Shown here piece by piece: positions 21,444 through 30,427 of a stretch of 64,000 nucleotides of DNA. The DNA lies in NCBI GenBank assembly GCA_009667805.1, contig CM019067.1:66634637-66698636 (forward strand), given 5' to 3'. The notes under the pieces were generated by a model. The model saw only the letters and a list, made by a program, of their open reading frames with translations, was not told where the DNA came from and made no database searches. Each line of letters starts with the position of its first letter. The first letter of the stretch is position 1. Source of the DNA: Leptobrachium leishanense. Taxonomy: Eukaryota > Chordata > Amphibia > Anura > Megophryidae. The position numbers and the translations under genes are program-made.

Positions 21444-23378
21444 ATGGAGGACGTTGTGAAGGCCCTGGTGCAGGCCACGGCGGTGCAGCAAGAAACAAAC
21501 AGGCAAGCTGCAGCCCAACAAGAAACAAACCGGCAAGCTGTAGTAGCGCAGCAGGAGGGCAACAGACTCTTAGCCCAACAAATTGGAGCCCTGGCGGAGG
21601 CACAGAAGTCTGACCATGCGCTGCTTAAAGGTATCCTGGAATATATCGCTAACCCGGGAGAGCCTGTGCAAACAGGAGGGGTTAGCAAAATACGGGCAAG
21701 CAATTGTTTGCAGAAAATGACTCCCGAAGATGATGTGGAGAGCTATCTGCTGGCTTTTGAGCGAACAGCCACCCGTGAAGCCTGGCCTCCAGAACAGTGG
21801 GCAGGAATTATTGCTCCTTTTCTCCTGGGAGAAGCACAAAAAGCGTATTTTGACCTAGAAGAGGAAGCCGCTGCAGATTATCCACAGTTAAAGGCGGAAA
21901 TAATGGCCCGGATGGGCGTCACCACTACTGTAAGGGCCCAGCGTTTTTACAAATGGCGATTCAATGAGAGACAGGCTCCTAGATCCCAGATGTTTGACCT
22001 AATCCACCTGGCCCGGAAATGGCTCAGACCGGAGTCCCAGAGTCCTGCCCAGATGGTGGAATCCCTAGTACTGGATCGATATTTAAGAGAACTTCCCAGT
22101 GGTCTTCGTGAGTGGGTCAGCCAAGGAAACCCCACTAATTATGACGCCATGATAGCCCAAGTAGAAAGATACTTGTCTGCAAAAGACTTGGAAAAGTCCT
22201 CTAGGTATCTGGGGCCGAACCAGAGACCAAAAGTCCAGCGGAGTGAACCTGAAGCTACTTCCAGAGAAGGAGTGCATCTGCGCAAAACAGACTCCAGGAC
22301 CCCCCTTCCTTTGAAAAATGACCACTTTGGTGGAAACTCCATAACCTGCTTCGAGTGTGGGGGTAAAGGCCATGTCAGGGCACGGTGCCCTAACCTCCCG
22401 GAGCCAATGCAGTTTGGACTTGGGGAGAACCCCCAAAACTTTTGTGGACTACTCTGCTTAGCGGGCCTGGTAGAAGATTTGCATACTTTCCGAGTACCAG
22501 TCCAGTTGAATAATCAACATACAGTGGCACTAGTTGACTCTGGAAGTGCCTTGACTCTAGTGGCTGGTGGCTTGGTCAAGCCGACACATATACAGGAGCA
22601 CCACACAGTGGGTGTGCTTTGTATTCACGGAAGTACTGTGAGATATCCTACCGCCGATATAGAGGTTTATGTACAAGACAGGCTGGTAAAGATATCAGCG
22701 GTAGTTGTGCCACGGTTACCCTATTCCTTTGTCATAGGAAGGAACTTCCCTGACTTTTACTCCCTCTTGCAGTCCCCAACACTGTTAAAACAAGGTGATG
22801 GTCTTCTCGACATATTCCCTTTTTCTCACCCTGACTTGTATGTTACCAATCCAAAAAGTCACAAAACCAGGAGGCAATGCAGAGAAAGCAGACGGAGGTT
22901 TAATAAAGCCATTAACGGGGTTTTGCTGGGTGACCATGGGAAACGGTCAGGGAAAGGTGTTGGCACTCAGTGTACTGAAGAAGAGATGGTGGGTGAACAA
23001 AAGGAACCCCACACCGAGCAAGACATAGAGGTTGGGGCGAATGACCCCAGAGCTTTGGATACTTCCAGTGTTAGCTTTGGGAGAGCACAGGTAAATGACC
23101 CTCTATTACAGAATGCTAGGAGTACTGTGTTGGAGGTGAATGGGGTACCTGTTGAAGGTAGTACAAAAGCTACATGTCCCTATTTTATCCTCAGAAATGA
23201 CCTACTCTACAGAATAACTTTAGATGAGGGCCAAGAAACTGAGCAGCTAGTGGTGCCTTCTTCCTACACCCGGAAGGTGCTGGATTTTTCCCACTCTCAT
23301 CTCTTGGGGGGGACACTTGGGAGTGGAGAAAACTCAAGAACGGGTTCTAAGACGGTTCTTTTGGCCAGGGGTATATGA
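21444..23378 (+). CDS. Gag-protease of Gmr1-type element
   Basis: The ATG at 21444 follows the 5' LTR by 77 bp. The N-terminus is a Gln/Ala-rich, probably coiled-coil stretch with repeated QQETNRQA (residues 15-50). The capsid C-terminal region (about 165-245), with RFYKWRFNERQAPRS, ARKWLRPESQSPAQMVESLV and YLRELPSGLREWV, closely resembles the vertebrate SCAN domain. A CCHC zinc knuckle CFECGGKGHVRARC lies at 302-315 and an aspartic protease site ALVDSGSALTLV at 362-373. The C-terminal part (about 540-630) leads towards integrase. The frame is lost in a 7-G run at about 23306-23312, after which the last about 22 codons are out of frame. It would assemble the virus-like particle and cleave the polyprotein. 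Confidence 0.88.
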   Translation: MEDVVKALVQATAVQQETNRQAAAQQETNRQAVVAQQEGNRLLAQQIGALAEAQKSDHALLKGILEYIANPGEPVQTGGVSKIRASNCLQKMTPEDDVESYLLAFERTATREAWPPEQWAGIIAPFLLGEAQKAYFDLEEEAAADYPQLKAEIMARMGVTTTVRAQRFYKWRFNERQAPRSQMFDLIHLARKWLRPESQSPAQMVESLVLDRYLRELPSGLREWVSQGNPTNYDAMIAQVERYLSAKDLEKSSRYLGPNQRPKVQRSEPEATSREGVHLRKTDSRTPLPLKNDHFGGNSITCFECGGKGHVRARCPNLPEPMQFGLGENPQNFCGLLCLAGLVEDLHTFRVPVQLNNQHTVALVDSGSALTLVAGGLVKPTHIQEHHTVGVLCIHGSTVRYPTADIEVYVQDRLVKISAVVVPRLPYSFVIGRNFPDFYSLLQSPTLLKQGDGLLDIFPFSHPDLYVTNPKSHKTRRQCRESRRRFNKAINGVLLGDHGKRSGKGVGTQCTEEEMVGEQKEPHTEQDIEVGANDPRALDTSSVSFGRAQVNDPLLQNARSTVLEVNGVPVEGSTKATCPYFILRNDLLYRITLDEGQETEQLVVPSSYTRKVLDFSHSHLLGGTLGSGENSRTGSKTVLLARGI

Positions 23379-24069
23379 GGAAATTAAGAGGTATTGTGCT
23401 TCTTGTCCCGAATGCCAACTCTCCTCCCCCAAACCTAAGCTAAAAGCACCCCTCATACCTCTTCCGATTGTTGATGTGCCCTTTGAAAGAATTGGTATGG
23501 ACCTAGTGGGTCCATTGGATAAATCTGCTAGGGGACACCAGTACATCTTAGTGATCCTCGATTATGCCACCCGATATCCCGAGGCCATTCCAATGCGGAA
23601 GGCCAATTCCCAAAACATTGCAAAGGAATTGGTCCATGTGTTTGCACGTGTTGGCATTCCAAAGGAAATACTAACCGATCAAGGTACCCCGTTTGTTTCC
23701 CGGCTTATGAGGGACTTATGTAAGTCATTGAGTATACGTACTTTGAGGACCTCAGTGTACCATCCCCAGACAGATGGGCTGGTAGAGAGGTTCAATCGCA
23801 CCCTGAAAGGGATGTTACGAAAAGTTGTTAGTCGGGATGGGAAGGACTGGGACCTACTGCTCCCGTACCTGCTTTTTGCTGTCAGAGAGGTTCCACAGAG
23901 CTCTACAGGTTTCTCACCATTTGAACTCCTGTATGGGAGGCACCCCAGGGGGATACTAGATGTTCTACGGGAAACCTGGGAGGAACAAGGTGTCCCTGGG
24001 ACAAATGTGGTACAGCATGTGGAACAGATGCAAGGGCGTATGGCCCGAATTGTTCCTCTTGTACGCTAG
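23317..24069 (+). CDS. Integrase of Gmr1-type element (polyprotein piece)
   Basis: Continuation of the gag-protease polyprotein in the next frame. It shows the end of the HHCC zinc site (CASCPECQ) and the catalytic core with GMDLVGPLDKS (Asp), LTDQGTPFVSRLM (Asp) and TDGLVERFNRTLKGML (Glu), then GRHPRGILD. The ATG chosen by the open frame is probably not a true start. It ends at one in-frame TAG (24067-24069). The integrase C-terminal domain continues after it (WQGPYEVLEKVSPVNYRL). Position before RT is the clade-defining order. Confidence 0.88.
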   Translation: MGVEKTQERVLRRFFWPGVYEEIKRYCASCPECQLSSPKPKLKAPLIPLPIVDVPFERIGMDLVGPLDKSARGHQYILVILDYATRYPEAIPMRKANSQNIAKELVHVFARVGIPKEILTDQGTPFVSRLMRDLCKSLSIRTLRTSVYHPQTDGLVERFNRTLKGMLRKVVSRDGKDWDLLLPYLLFAVREVPQSSTGFSPFELLYGRHPRGILDVLRETWEEQGVPGTNVVQHVEQMQGRMARIVPLVR

Positions 24070-24072
24070 CAC

Positions 24073-25893
24073 ATGGAGCAGGCACAAAGTGTCCAAAAAC
24101 TACACTATGACCAAAGGGCCACTGTGAGAGAATTTAAAAGGAGTGACCGGGTTATGGTCCTTCTTCCCACGGCAGAGAGTAAGCTTCTGGCCCAGTGGCA
24201 GGGGCCTTACGAAGTTCTGGAGAAAGTGAGTCCTGTAAATTACAGGCTCAGTCAGCCCAATCGCCGTAAGAAGGAGGCCGTGTTTCATATAAACCTTCTG
24301 AAGCAGTGGAGGGACAGAGAAGCCAGTGCAGTTGCCATGGGGGACATAACGATAGGTTCCCTTGCCTTTGAACAGTCGGTGTCAATTTCAGCAGAGCTGA
24401 CTCCTGAGCAAGCAGAGCAGGCTAATGACATGGTTGAGAGAAATGGGGATGTCTTCTCGCCAATACCGGGTAGAACCTGGGAGATTACCCATGACATTCT
24501 TACGGAGCCTGGAGCTACTGTTAGAATTAATTCCTACAGGATTCCCGAGGCCAGAAGGGAAGCGGTAAGGGCTGAGGTTAAGAAAATGCTTGAGCTCGGG
24601 GTGATAGAAGCATCTCATAGTAACTGGTCCAGCCCAATTGTTTTGGTGCCCAAACCTGATGGCTCTATAAGGTTCTGCAATGACTTCAGAAAGTTGAATG
24701 AAGTCTCAAAGTTTGACGCCTATCCCATGCCACGGGTTGATGAGTTGGTGGAGAGACTCGGAAAAGCTAGATTTCTCTCTGTGTTGGATCTGACCAAGGG
24801 TTATTGGCAGATACCACTATCTGAGCGCGCCAGGGAGAAGACAGCGTTTACCACACCTGATGGCTTGTTCCAATATACAATAATGCCATTTGGTCTACAT
24901 GGTGCTCCGGCAACCTTTCAGAGACTGATGGACAAGTTACTCAGGCCCCATGCCCATTATGCGTCCGCCTATCTCGATGACGTTATTATTCATAGCACAG
25001 ACTGGGACTCGCACCTGCCGAAAGTAGAGGCAGTGCTGGACACCTTTAGGAAGGCTGGGTTGACAGCAAACCCCTCTAAGTGTGTTATTGGCTTAGCAGA
25101 AGCCAAATACCTGGGCTACGTGGTTGGGAGAGGGTTGGTGAAACCTCAGATTGACAAGGTGGGAGCCATACAGAATTGGCCTCGACCACTTAGAAAGAAA
25201 CAGGTCAGAACATTTCTTGGAATGGTTGGGTACTACCGCCGGTTTATACCCCATTTTGCTACCAGAGCTGCTCCCCTCACTGACCTCATTAAGGCAAGAG
25301 TACCAGACATGGTGTGCTGGGACAGCAAAACAGAGGAGTCCTTCTTGGATCTTCGCTCTGTACTGTGCCAGAAACCGATCCTGGTAGCGCCAGACTTTAC
25401 GAAAGATTTTTTCTTACAGACTGATGCCTCTGACGTGGGCTTAGGGGCTGTACTTTCCCAGTACGTAGATGAGGAAGAGCATCCCGTGTTATACCTAAGA
25501 AGAAAGCTATTACCCCGAGAGCGGCGCTATGCTGTGGTTGAAAAGGAGTGTTTGGCCATAAAGTGGGCCATGGACACTCTCAAATATTACTTGCTGGGAC
25601 GACGGTTTACCCTGGTCACTGACCATGCTCCCTTGCGTTGGATGCACACCAACAGGGACAGGAACTCCAGGGTCCTGCGGTGGTTTTTGTCGTTGCAACC
25701 GTTTCACTTTGTTGTGCAGCACCGGGCTGGTCTGCTGCATGGGAACGCTGATGCTCTCTCTAGAGTGCATGGCCTTGCGGCGGCGGCCGCTTCTCACTCC
25801 TGTGTTCAGCTGGGGAGGGGGATGTGTGACAGAGTACAGGATCATGCGTATATAAGCCTGAGGTTGCAACGTGCTGTGTATCCAGGTTACTAA
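24073..25893 (+). CDS. Integrase C-terminus, reverse transcriptase and RNase H of Gmr1-type element
   Basis: In the same frame as the integrase, separated from it only by TAG. It begins with the integrase tail (GPY-type motif, residues about 43-65). RT follows: PIVLVPKPDGSIRFCNDFRKL, LDLTKGYWQIPLSE, FTTPDGLFQYTIMPFGLHGAPATF, catalytic SAYLDDVIIHS, then FLGMVGYYRRFIPHFA. RNase H has FLQTDASDVGLGAVLSQ, VEKECLAIKWAM, LVTDHAPLRWM and GNADALSR. All catalytic aspartates seen are intact. The ORF passes into the 3' LTR (from 25825) and stops at 25893; the native end may be upstream or use this stop. Confidence 0.9.
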   Translation: MEQAQSVQKLHYDQRATVREFKRSDRVMVLLPTAESKLLAQWQGPYEVLEKVSPVNYRLSQPNRRKKEAVFHINLLKQWRDREASAVAMGDITIGSLAFEQSVSISAELTPEQAEQANDMVERNGDVFSPIPGRTWEITHDILTEPGATVRINSYRIPEARREAVRAEVKKMLELGVIEASHSNWSSPIVLVPKPDGSIRFCNDFRKLNEVSKFDAYPMPRVDELVERLGKARFLSVLDLTKGYWQIPLSERAREKTAFTTPDGLFQYTIMPFGLHGAPATFQRLMDKLLRPHAHYASAYLDDVIIHSTDWDSHLPKVEAVLDTFRKAGLTANPSKCVIGLAEAKYLGYVVGRGLVKPQIDKVGAIQNWPRPLRKKQVRTFLGMVGYYRRFIPHFATRAAPLTDLIKARVPDMVCWDSKTEESFLDLRSVLCQKPILVAPDFTKDFFLQTDASDVGLGAVLSQYVDEEEHPVLYLRRKLLPRERRYAVVEKECLAIKWAMDTLKYYLLGRRFTLVTDHAPLRWMHTNRDRNSRVLRWFLSLQPFHFVVQHRAGLLHGNADALSRVHGLAAAAASHSCVQLGRGMCDRVQDHAYISLRLQRAVYPGY

Positions 25894-26345
25894 CAGGTTA
25901 AAGGCTCTTGTCCTGCTAGCACACCTTTTCTCCATCCTAATTAGCTCGGGCCTATTTAGTAGGTCTGGGAGAACACGGAAATGGTTCAGAGTGGAGCTGA
26001 ACCAAGCCCAGAGAGGTTGTCTCCTAAGGTGTCTGGTAAGGGACTGACTTTTGGTTACCTACTGTTCAAACGTATGGTTTATGTTTTTTTTTGTGCTGGA
26101 AGCAGAGTAGCTGCTCCAGCCTCCTGTAGTCAGAACCTACTACTGTGAGTTAGTCTCCTGACAGGAGTAGGCCTGTTCATTTGTTTATCATTTGTTGTTA
26201 CTTTCTTTTCTGCGTGGCAAAACATGTGATTAAAAGGGGAATCACCCAAAAAAACCCGCAAGAGATTTACTGTTCACCAAATAAACGTTGTTTGCAGTGC
26301 AACCTCCTGGCTGTCCTGACCCTCTTTGGCCACGACCCTACCACA
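25825..26345 (+). repeat. 3' LTR of Gmr1-type element
   Basis: 521 bp, the same length as the 5' LTR. The differences I could see are c for g near 25976, a for g near 26062 and g for a near 26287. The insertion is therefore young. Confidence 0.9.
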
Positions 26346-26546
26346 AGAGATTTAAATAACTCTAGTATAACTTAGTGAGACACACTGATAGCTGGCAGCC
26401 AGTGACAAGAGACAGATCACCTTAATTCACAAGTGTTTTAAATAAATTAGTGAGCCCCAAAATACAGCATGGTACTGTATGTATGACGCAGGGGCGGATC
26501 CAGGGGGGGCAACGGGGCAATTGCCCCCCCCCCGAGATTTGAGCCG

Positions 26547-26800
26547 GGGACCCAGATGCCGCCGGGCAGCGCAGGAGCGCCTGCCCGGTCCTGAAGAGTG
26601 CGTCCTTGTAAAGGGGATGCGGCTGCGTGCAGGCGCAGCCGGTCACGTGGTCCGGCTAATCAGGTGGTACTGAGTCTCTGTACCACCTGACTGGCCGGAC
26701 CGCGTGACCTGCGCACGCACGCAGCCGCCTCCCCTTACAAGGACGCACTCTTCAGGACCGGGCAGGCGCTCCTGCGCTGCCCGGCGGCATCTGGGTCCCC
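26547..26800. repeat. 254-bp GC-rich palindrome
   Basis: Arms 26547-26669 and 26679-26800 are near-perfect inverted copies (ggggacccagatgccgccgg at one end, gcggcatctgggtcccc at the other), separated by about 9 nt (tgagtctct). It would form a long hairpin in single-stranded DNA or RNA. Confidence 0.85.
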
Positions 26801-26834
26801 TGAACACCGGAGCTGGAGGCCTGGAGCAATATCC

Positions 26835-28203
26835 AGGTGAGAGCTGGGCAAATCCATGAGCTGGGGGTAAATCCATGAGCTGGGGGTAAATCCATGAGCT
26901 GGGCAAATCCATGAGCAGGGGGCAAATCCATGAGCTGGGGGTAAATCCATGAGCTGGGCAAATCCATGAGCTGGGGGTAAATCCATGAGCTGGGCAAATC
27001 CATGAGCTGGGGGTAAATCCATGAGCTGGGCAAATCCATGAGCTGGGGCAAATCCATGAGCTGGGGGGCAAATCCATGAGCTGGGGGTAAATCCATGAGC
27101 GGGCAAATCCATGAGCTGGGGGTAAATCCATGAGCTGGGCAAATCCATGAGCTGGGGGTAAATCCATGAGCTGGGCAAATCCATGAGCTGGGGGTAAATC
27201 CATGAGCTGGGCAAATCCATGAGCTGGGGGTAAATCCATGAGCTGGGCAAATCCATGAGCTGGGGGCAAATCCATGAGCTGGGGCAAATCCATGAGCAGG
27301 GGGCAAATCCATGAGCTGGGGGTAAATCCATGAGCTGGGGGCAAATCCATGAGCTGGGGCAAATCCATGAGCAGGGGCAAATCTGAGCATGAGCAGGGGG
27401 CAAATCCATGACCTGGGGCAAATCCATGAGCTGGGCAAATCCATGACCTGGGGGCAATCCATGACCTGGGGGCAAATCCATGAGCTGGGGGCAAATCCAT
27501 GAGCAGGGGGCAAATCCATGAGTTGAGGGCAAATCCATGAGCAGGGGCAAATCCATGAGCAGGGGCAAATCCATGAGCTGGGCAAATCCATGACCTGGGG
27601 GCAAATCCATGACCTGGGGGCAAATCATGAGCTGGGCAAATCCATGAGCTGGGCAAATCCATGAGCTGTGGCAAATCCATGAGCTGGTGGCAAATCCATG
27701 AGCTGGGGGCAAATCCATGACCTGGGGCAAATCCATGACCTGGGGCAAATCCATGACCTGGGGGCAAATCCATGAGCTGGGCATATCCATGACCTGGGGG
27801 CAAATCCATGACCTGGGGGCAAATCCATGAGCTGGGCAAATCCATGAGCTGGGGGCAAATCCATGAGCTGGGCAAATCCATGACCTGGGGGCAAATCCAT
27901 GACCTGGGCAAATCCATGAGCTGGTGGCAAATCCATGAGCTGGGGGCAAATCCATGAGCTGGGGGCAAATCCATGACCTGGGGGCAAATCCATGACCTGG
28001 GGGCAAATCCATGAGCTGGGCAAATCCATGACCTGGGGGCAAATCCATGACCTGGGGCAAATCCATGAGCTGGGGGCAAATCCATGAGCTGGGGGCAAAT
28101 CCATGACCTGGGGGCAAATCCATGACCTGGGCAAATCCATGAGCTGGGGGTAAATCCATGAGCTGGGGCAAATCCATGAGCTGGGGGCAAATCCATGTGT
28201 GAG
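26835..28203 (-). repeat. minisatellite, about 19-20 bp unit (aaatccatgagctgggggc)
   Basis: Roughly 70 head-to-tail units with two main variant positions: gagct/gacct/gagca, and the length of the G run (3-6). Higher-order alternation of the gggggt and gggc forms is visible at 26875-27250. The reverse complement, gcccccagctcatggattt, closely matches the unit of the array at 44180-46075. Confidence 0.92.
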
Positions 28204-28510
28204 CTGGGGGCTCTCTGCTCCTCTAGATTGTAAAACCCTGGGTGCCCTCTGCTCCTCTAGATTGTAAACTCCTGGGTGCCCTCTGCTCCTCTAGATTGTA
28301 AGCTCCTGGGTGCCCTCTGCTCCTCTAGATTGTAAATTCCTGGGTGCCCTCTCCTCCTCTAGATTGTAAGCTCCTGGGTGCCCTCTGCTTTTCTAGATTG
28401 TAAACTCCTGTGAGCCGGGCCCTCTGCTCCTCTAGATTGTAAGCTCCTATGAGCCGGGCCCTCTGCTCCTCTAGATTGTAAGCTCCTGTGAGCCGGGCCC
28501 TCTGTAAATT
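28204..28510 (+). repeat. minisatellite, about 33-38 bp unit (ctctgctcctctagattgtaa)
   Basis: About nine imperfect units of ctctgctcctctagattgtaa(g/a)ctcctgggtgcc or ...tgagccgggc. It directly abuts the 19-bp array within the same element. Confidence 0.88.
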
Positions 28511-28590
28511 CTCGTGAGTCGGACTCTCTGCTAAAACACCTTATTTTCTGTCAGTGCCCCTCCCGAGACTAGTCTCTGGATCCGCCCCTG

Positions 28591-29160
28591 GTATGACGAG
28601 ACACAGATCACCTTAATTCCCAAGTGTTTTAAAGAAATTAGTGAGCCCCAAAATACAGCGTGGTACTGTTTGTATGACGAGACACAGATCACCTTAATTC
28701 CCAAGTGTTTTAAAGAAATTAGTGAGCCCAAAAATACAACGTGGTACGGTTTGTATGACGAGACACAGATCACCTTAATTCCCAAGTGTTTTAAAGAAAT
28801 TAGTGAGCCCAAAAATACAGCGTGGTACGGTTTGTATGACGAGACACAGATCACCTTAATTCCCAAGTGTTTTAAAGAAATTAGTGAGCCCCAAAAATAA
28901 TTTCTGGCTGTGTGACAAGACCCAGAAGATCACCTTAATTCACAAATGTTTTAAATAAAGTTGTAAACCCCAAAAAAACTTGCTGGCACAGTGACAAGAC
29001 ACACATCACCTAAATTCCCTGATATTTGGTATAAATGAGACCCAAAAAGACTTGCTGGCACAGTGTGACAAGACCCAGAAAATCACCTCAATACACAAAT
29101 GTTTTAAATAAAGTTGTAAACCAACAAAACTTGCTGGCACAGTGACTAGACACACATCAC
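28591..29160. repeat. hAT subterminal tandem repeats (about 83 bp units)
   Basis: Four near-identical units (gacgagacacagatcacc, cccaagtgttttaaagaaat, tagtgagccc, acagcgtggtac) followed by more divergent ones to about 29160. The first unit lies at 26390-26480, on the other side of the inserted small hAT. Located between the transposase start and the right tip of the large hAT. Confidence 0.82.
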
Positions 29161-29710
29161 CTAAATTCCCTGATATTTGGTCGAAATGAGACCCCCCCAG
29201 TAGCGTGGCAGACCGGCATTAACAACACACACAACTATCTTCTTTGAAATCTCCTCTGAAATGCGTGCAGAAGTGCTGCGTTGAAACCTTATATAGTGTG
29301 CTACGGGACTTAGCTCTGTGAGCCCATGATTGGGAAAAATTTGCCCAATCAGGACTCTGAGCGGTGATTGGCAATTGGCATAGTGTTGAACCAGTCTTGC
29401 ACCAGACCTGTGGTCAGGTGCAAGGCTGTAGCCAATTACAAGCTTCAGGCAGTGGGAAAATGCATTGTGGTCCATTGTGGTCAAACATGCGGCGAACACC
29501 CGTAAATGTTCGGGGTTCGCGATCTGCTCGAACAGGCTAAGTTCGGGTCGAACCCCGAACCGTCCGAACCCGAACAGCTCATCCCTACTCAGAATAATGA
29601 AGAAAAGGGATTTAAGTGACTTTTGAACGTGGCATGGTTGATGGTGCTGGACGGGCTGATCTGAGCATTTTACGCACAACCATCTCTAGGGTTTACAGAG
29701 TGCTATTCAA

Positions 29711-30412
29711 TAAAGATAGTTATTGATTTATCCCAACATCAAGCCACAGTCCTGCTACAATCACACTAAAGGCTGTATGATGAATCGGTCTTGGTGGAGA
29801 AACCCCGATTGTGTTCGGCGTTTCATAACACTACAACTCTACAAAAGAGAAAAAATTACAAATGTTCTTCCTTCAAAATCTGAGGGTTCTGCAAAACAGC
29901 TTTGTCTAAAAGAGGAATTAACATCGCTTTGCCAAGGAAGATTGGGGCTTGACATTTTGCAATGCAAATGTATACCGTTAAATAGCTTGGATGAGCGATG
30001 GAGAGAGCAGCATCATCCAGCGAGGGGTTCATTGGAGATTCAATTATCAATCACCCCAATAGCCTCATAGAAAAAAAATTATAATACATATATCTGTAAG
30101 TAGATAATGGAGTTTATAAATAAGGATGGAAGGGTGGGAGAGGCTTTCCCCGAGTGATAACATGTTTACAAGGCACAGGGTTAAAAACCCTCCCACGACG
30201 TCAGGCTATTACATCTTCATAAATGAGGTCAGTTGGGAAAACCCATGGGAAATTGACTAAATCCCCCCTCCCCCGCTTTCTGTGTACAGAAAAAAAATAT
30301 TTCTAATACTCAAATCAATACATTTATAGAACAGTATAGCAATGATATGCTCCAATAAGTGTTTATGAAAGGATTGTTTTAAATTAGAAACAGAAATTTA
30401 ACCCTTACAGGA
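29711..30412. other. intergenic, no gene seen
   Basis: No domain-bearing ORF. The ORF over 29723-30070 has no recognisable motif. Confidence 0.5.
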
Positions 30413-30427
30413 TCATCACATTGTGGA

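Larger units (their letters stand above)
20846..26345 (+). mobile_element. Ty3/Gypsy LTR retrotransposon, Gmr1 type
   Basis: The element is 5.5 kb with 521-bp LTRs (TG...CA) and a 4-bp TSD AGAG (20842-20845 and 26346-26349), inserted in the hAT transposon upstream of its transposase. A purine-rich tract (ggggaggggga) precedes the 3' LTR. The sequence after the 5' LTR (agTGGTGGCAGAGG) is a possible primer-binding site. Domain order is gag - protease - integrase - reverse transcriptase - RNase H. This order, with integrase before RT, is the known peculiarity of the Gmr1 clade of Ty3/Gypsy. Confidence 0.9.
26489..28590. mobile_element. non-autonomous hAT-like element with palindrome and minisatellites
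   Basis: The tips CAGGGGCGGATCCAG and CTGGATCCGCCCCTG are perfect inverted repeats, flanked by a perfect 8-bp TSD GTATGACG (26481-26488 and 28591-28598). It is inserted in the subterminal repeat region of the larger hAT. Inside are a 254-bp palindrome, a 1.37-kb minisatellite and a second array. No transposase. The long ORFs (up to 517 codons) on the minus strand are translations of the tandem repeat. Confidence 0.88.
8967..29587 (-). mobile_element. Ac-like hAT DNA transposon, heavily interrupted
   Basis: The tips are TAGGGATGAGC on the left and GCTCATCCCTA on the right, close to the TAGGGATGAAA tip of maize Ac. They are flanked by a perfect 8-bp TSD CTCAGAAT (8959-8966 and 29588-29595). 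Removing the Penelope-like, Gypsy and small hAT insertions leaves about 5.9 kb. The transposase gene is on the minus strand. Tandem subterminal repeats lie near both ends (16723-17460 and 28591-29160). The outermost few hundred bases are rich in ttcggttcgagcccgaacc-type motifs in both orientations (8985-9055 and 29505-29575), as expected for hAT transposase-binding subterminal regions. Confidence 0.88.
8812..29710 (+). mobile_element. Tc1/mariner remnant split by a hAT insertion (8812-8966 and 29588-29710)
   Basis: The left piece contains ttcaattgcttgttaac, ctaatcagccaatcacatgg and gcaactcaatgcatttaggc. The right piece contains tttaagtgac, gaacgtggcatggttg and acgcacaaccatctctaggg. From memory these blocks are contiguous in common Tc1-like elements of fish and frogs. 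They are separated here by 20.6 kb and join across the 8-bp duplication CTCAGAAT. The right piece is truncated and internally deleted, with no ORF. The left limit is approximate. Confidence 0.7.

Noticed and set aside
21444..23378. Host SCAN-domain gene
   Set aside because: The SCAN-like region is embedded in a gag with CCHC and protease between LTRs, so it is a retrotransposon protein.
26643..28196. ORFs of up to 517 codons with repeated MDLPPAHGFA-type units
   Set aside because: They are translations of the 19-bp minisatellite in several frames at once. The unit length is not a multiple of three in all variants, and frames persist only because the repeat lacks stops.
26835..28203. Possible CRISPR-like array
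   Set aside because: The units are contiguous with no unique spacers, so it is a minisatellite. The eukaryotic context also argues against it.
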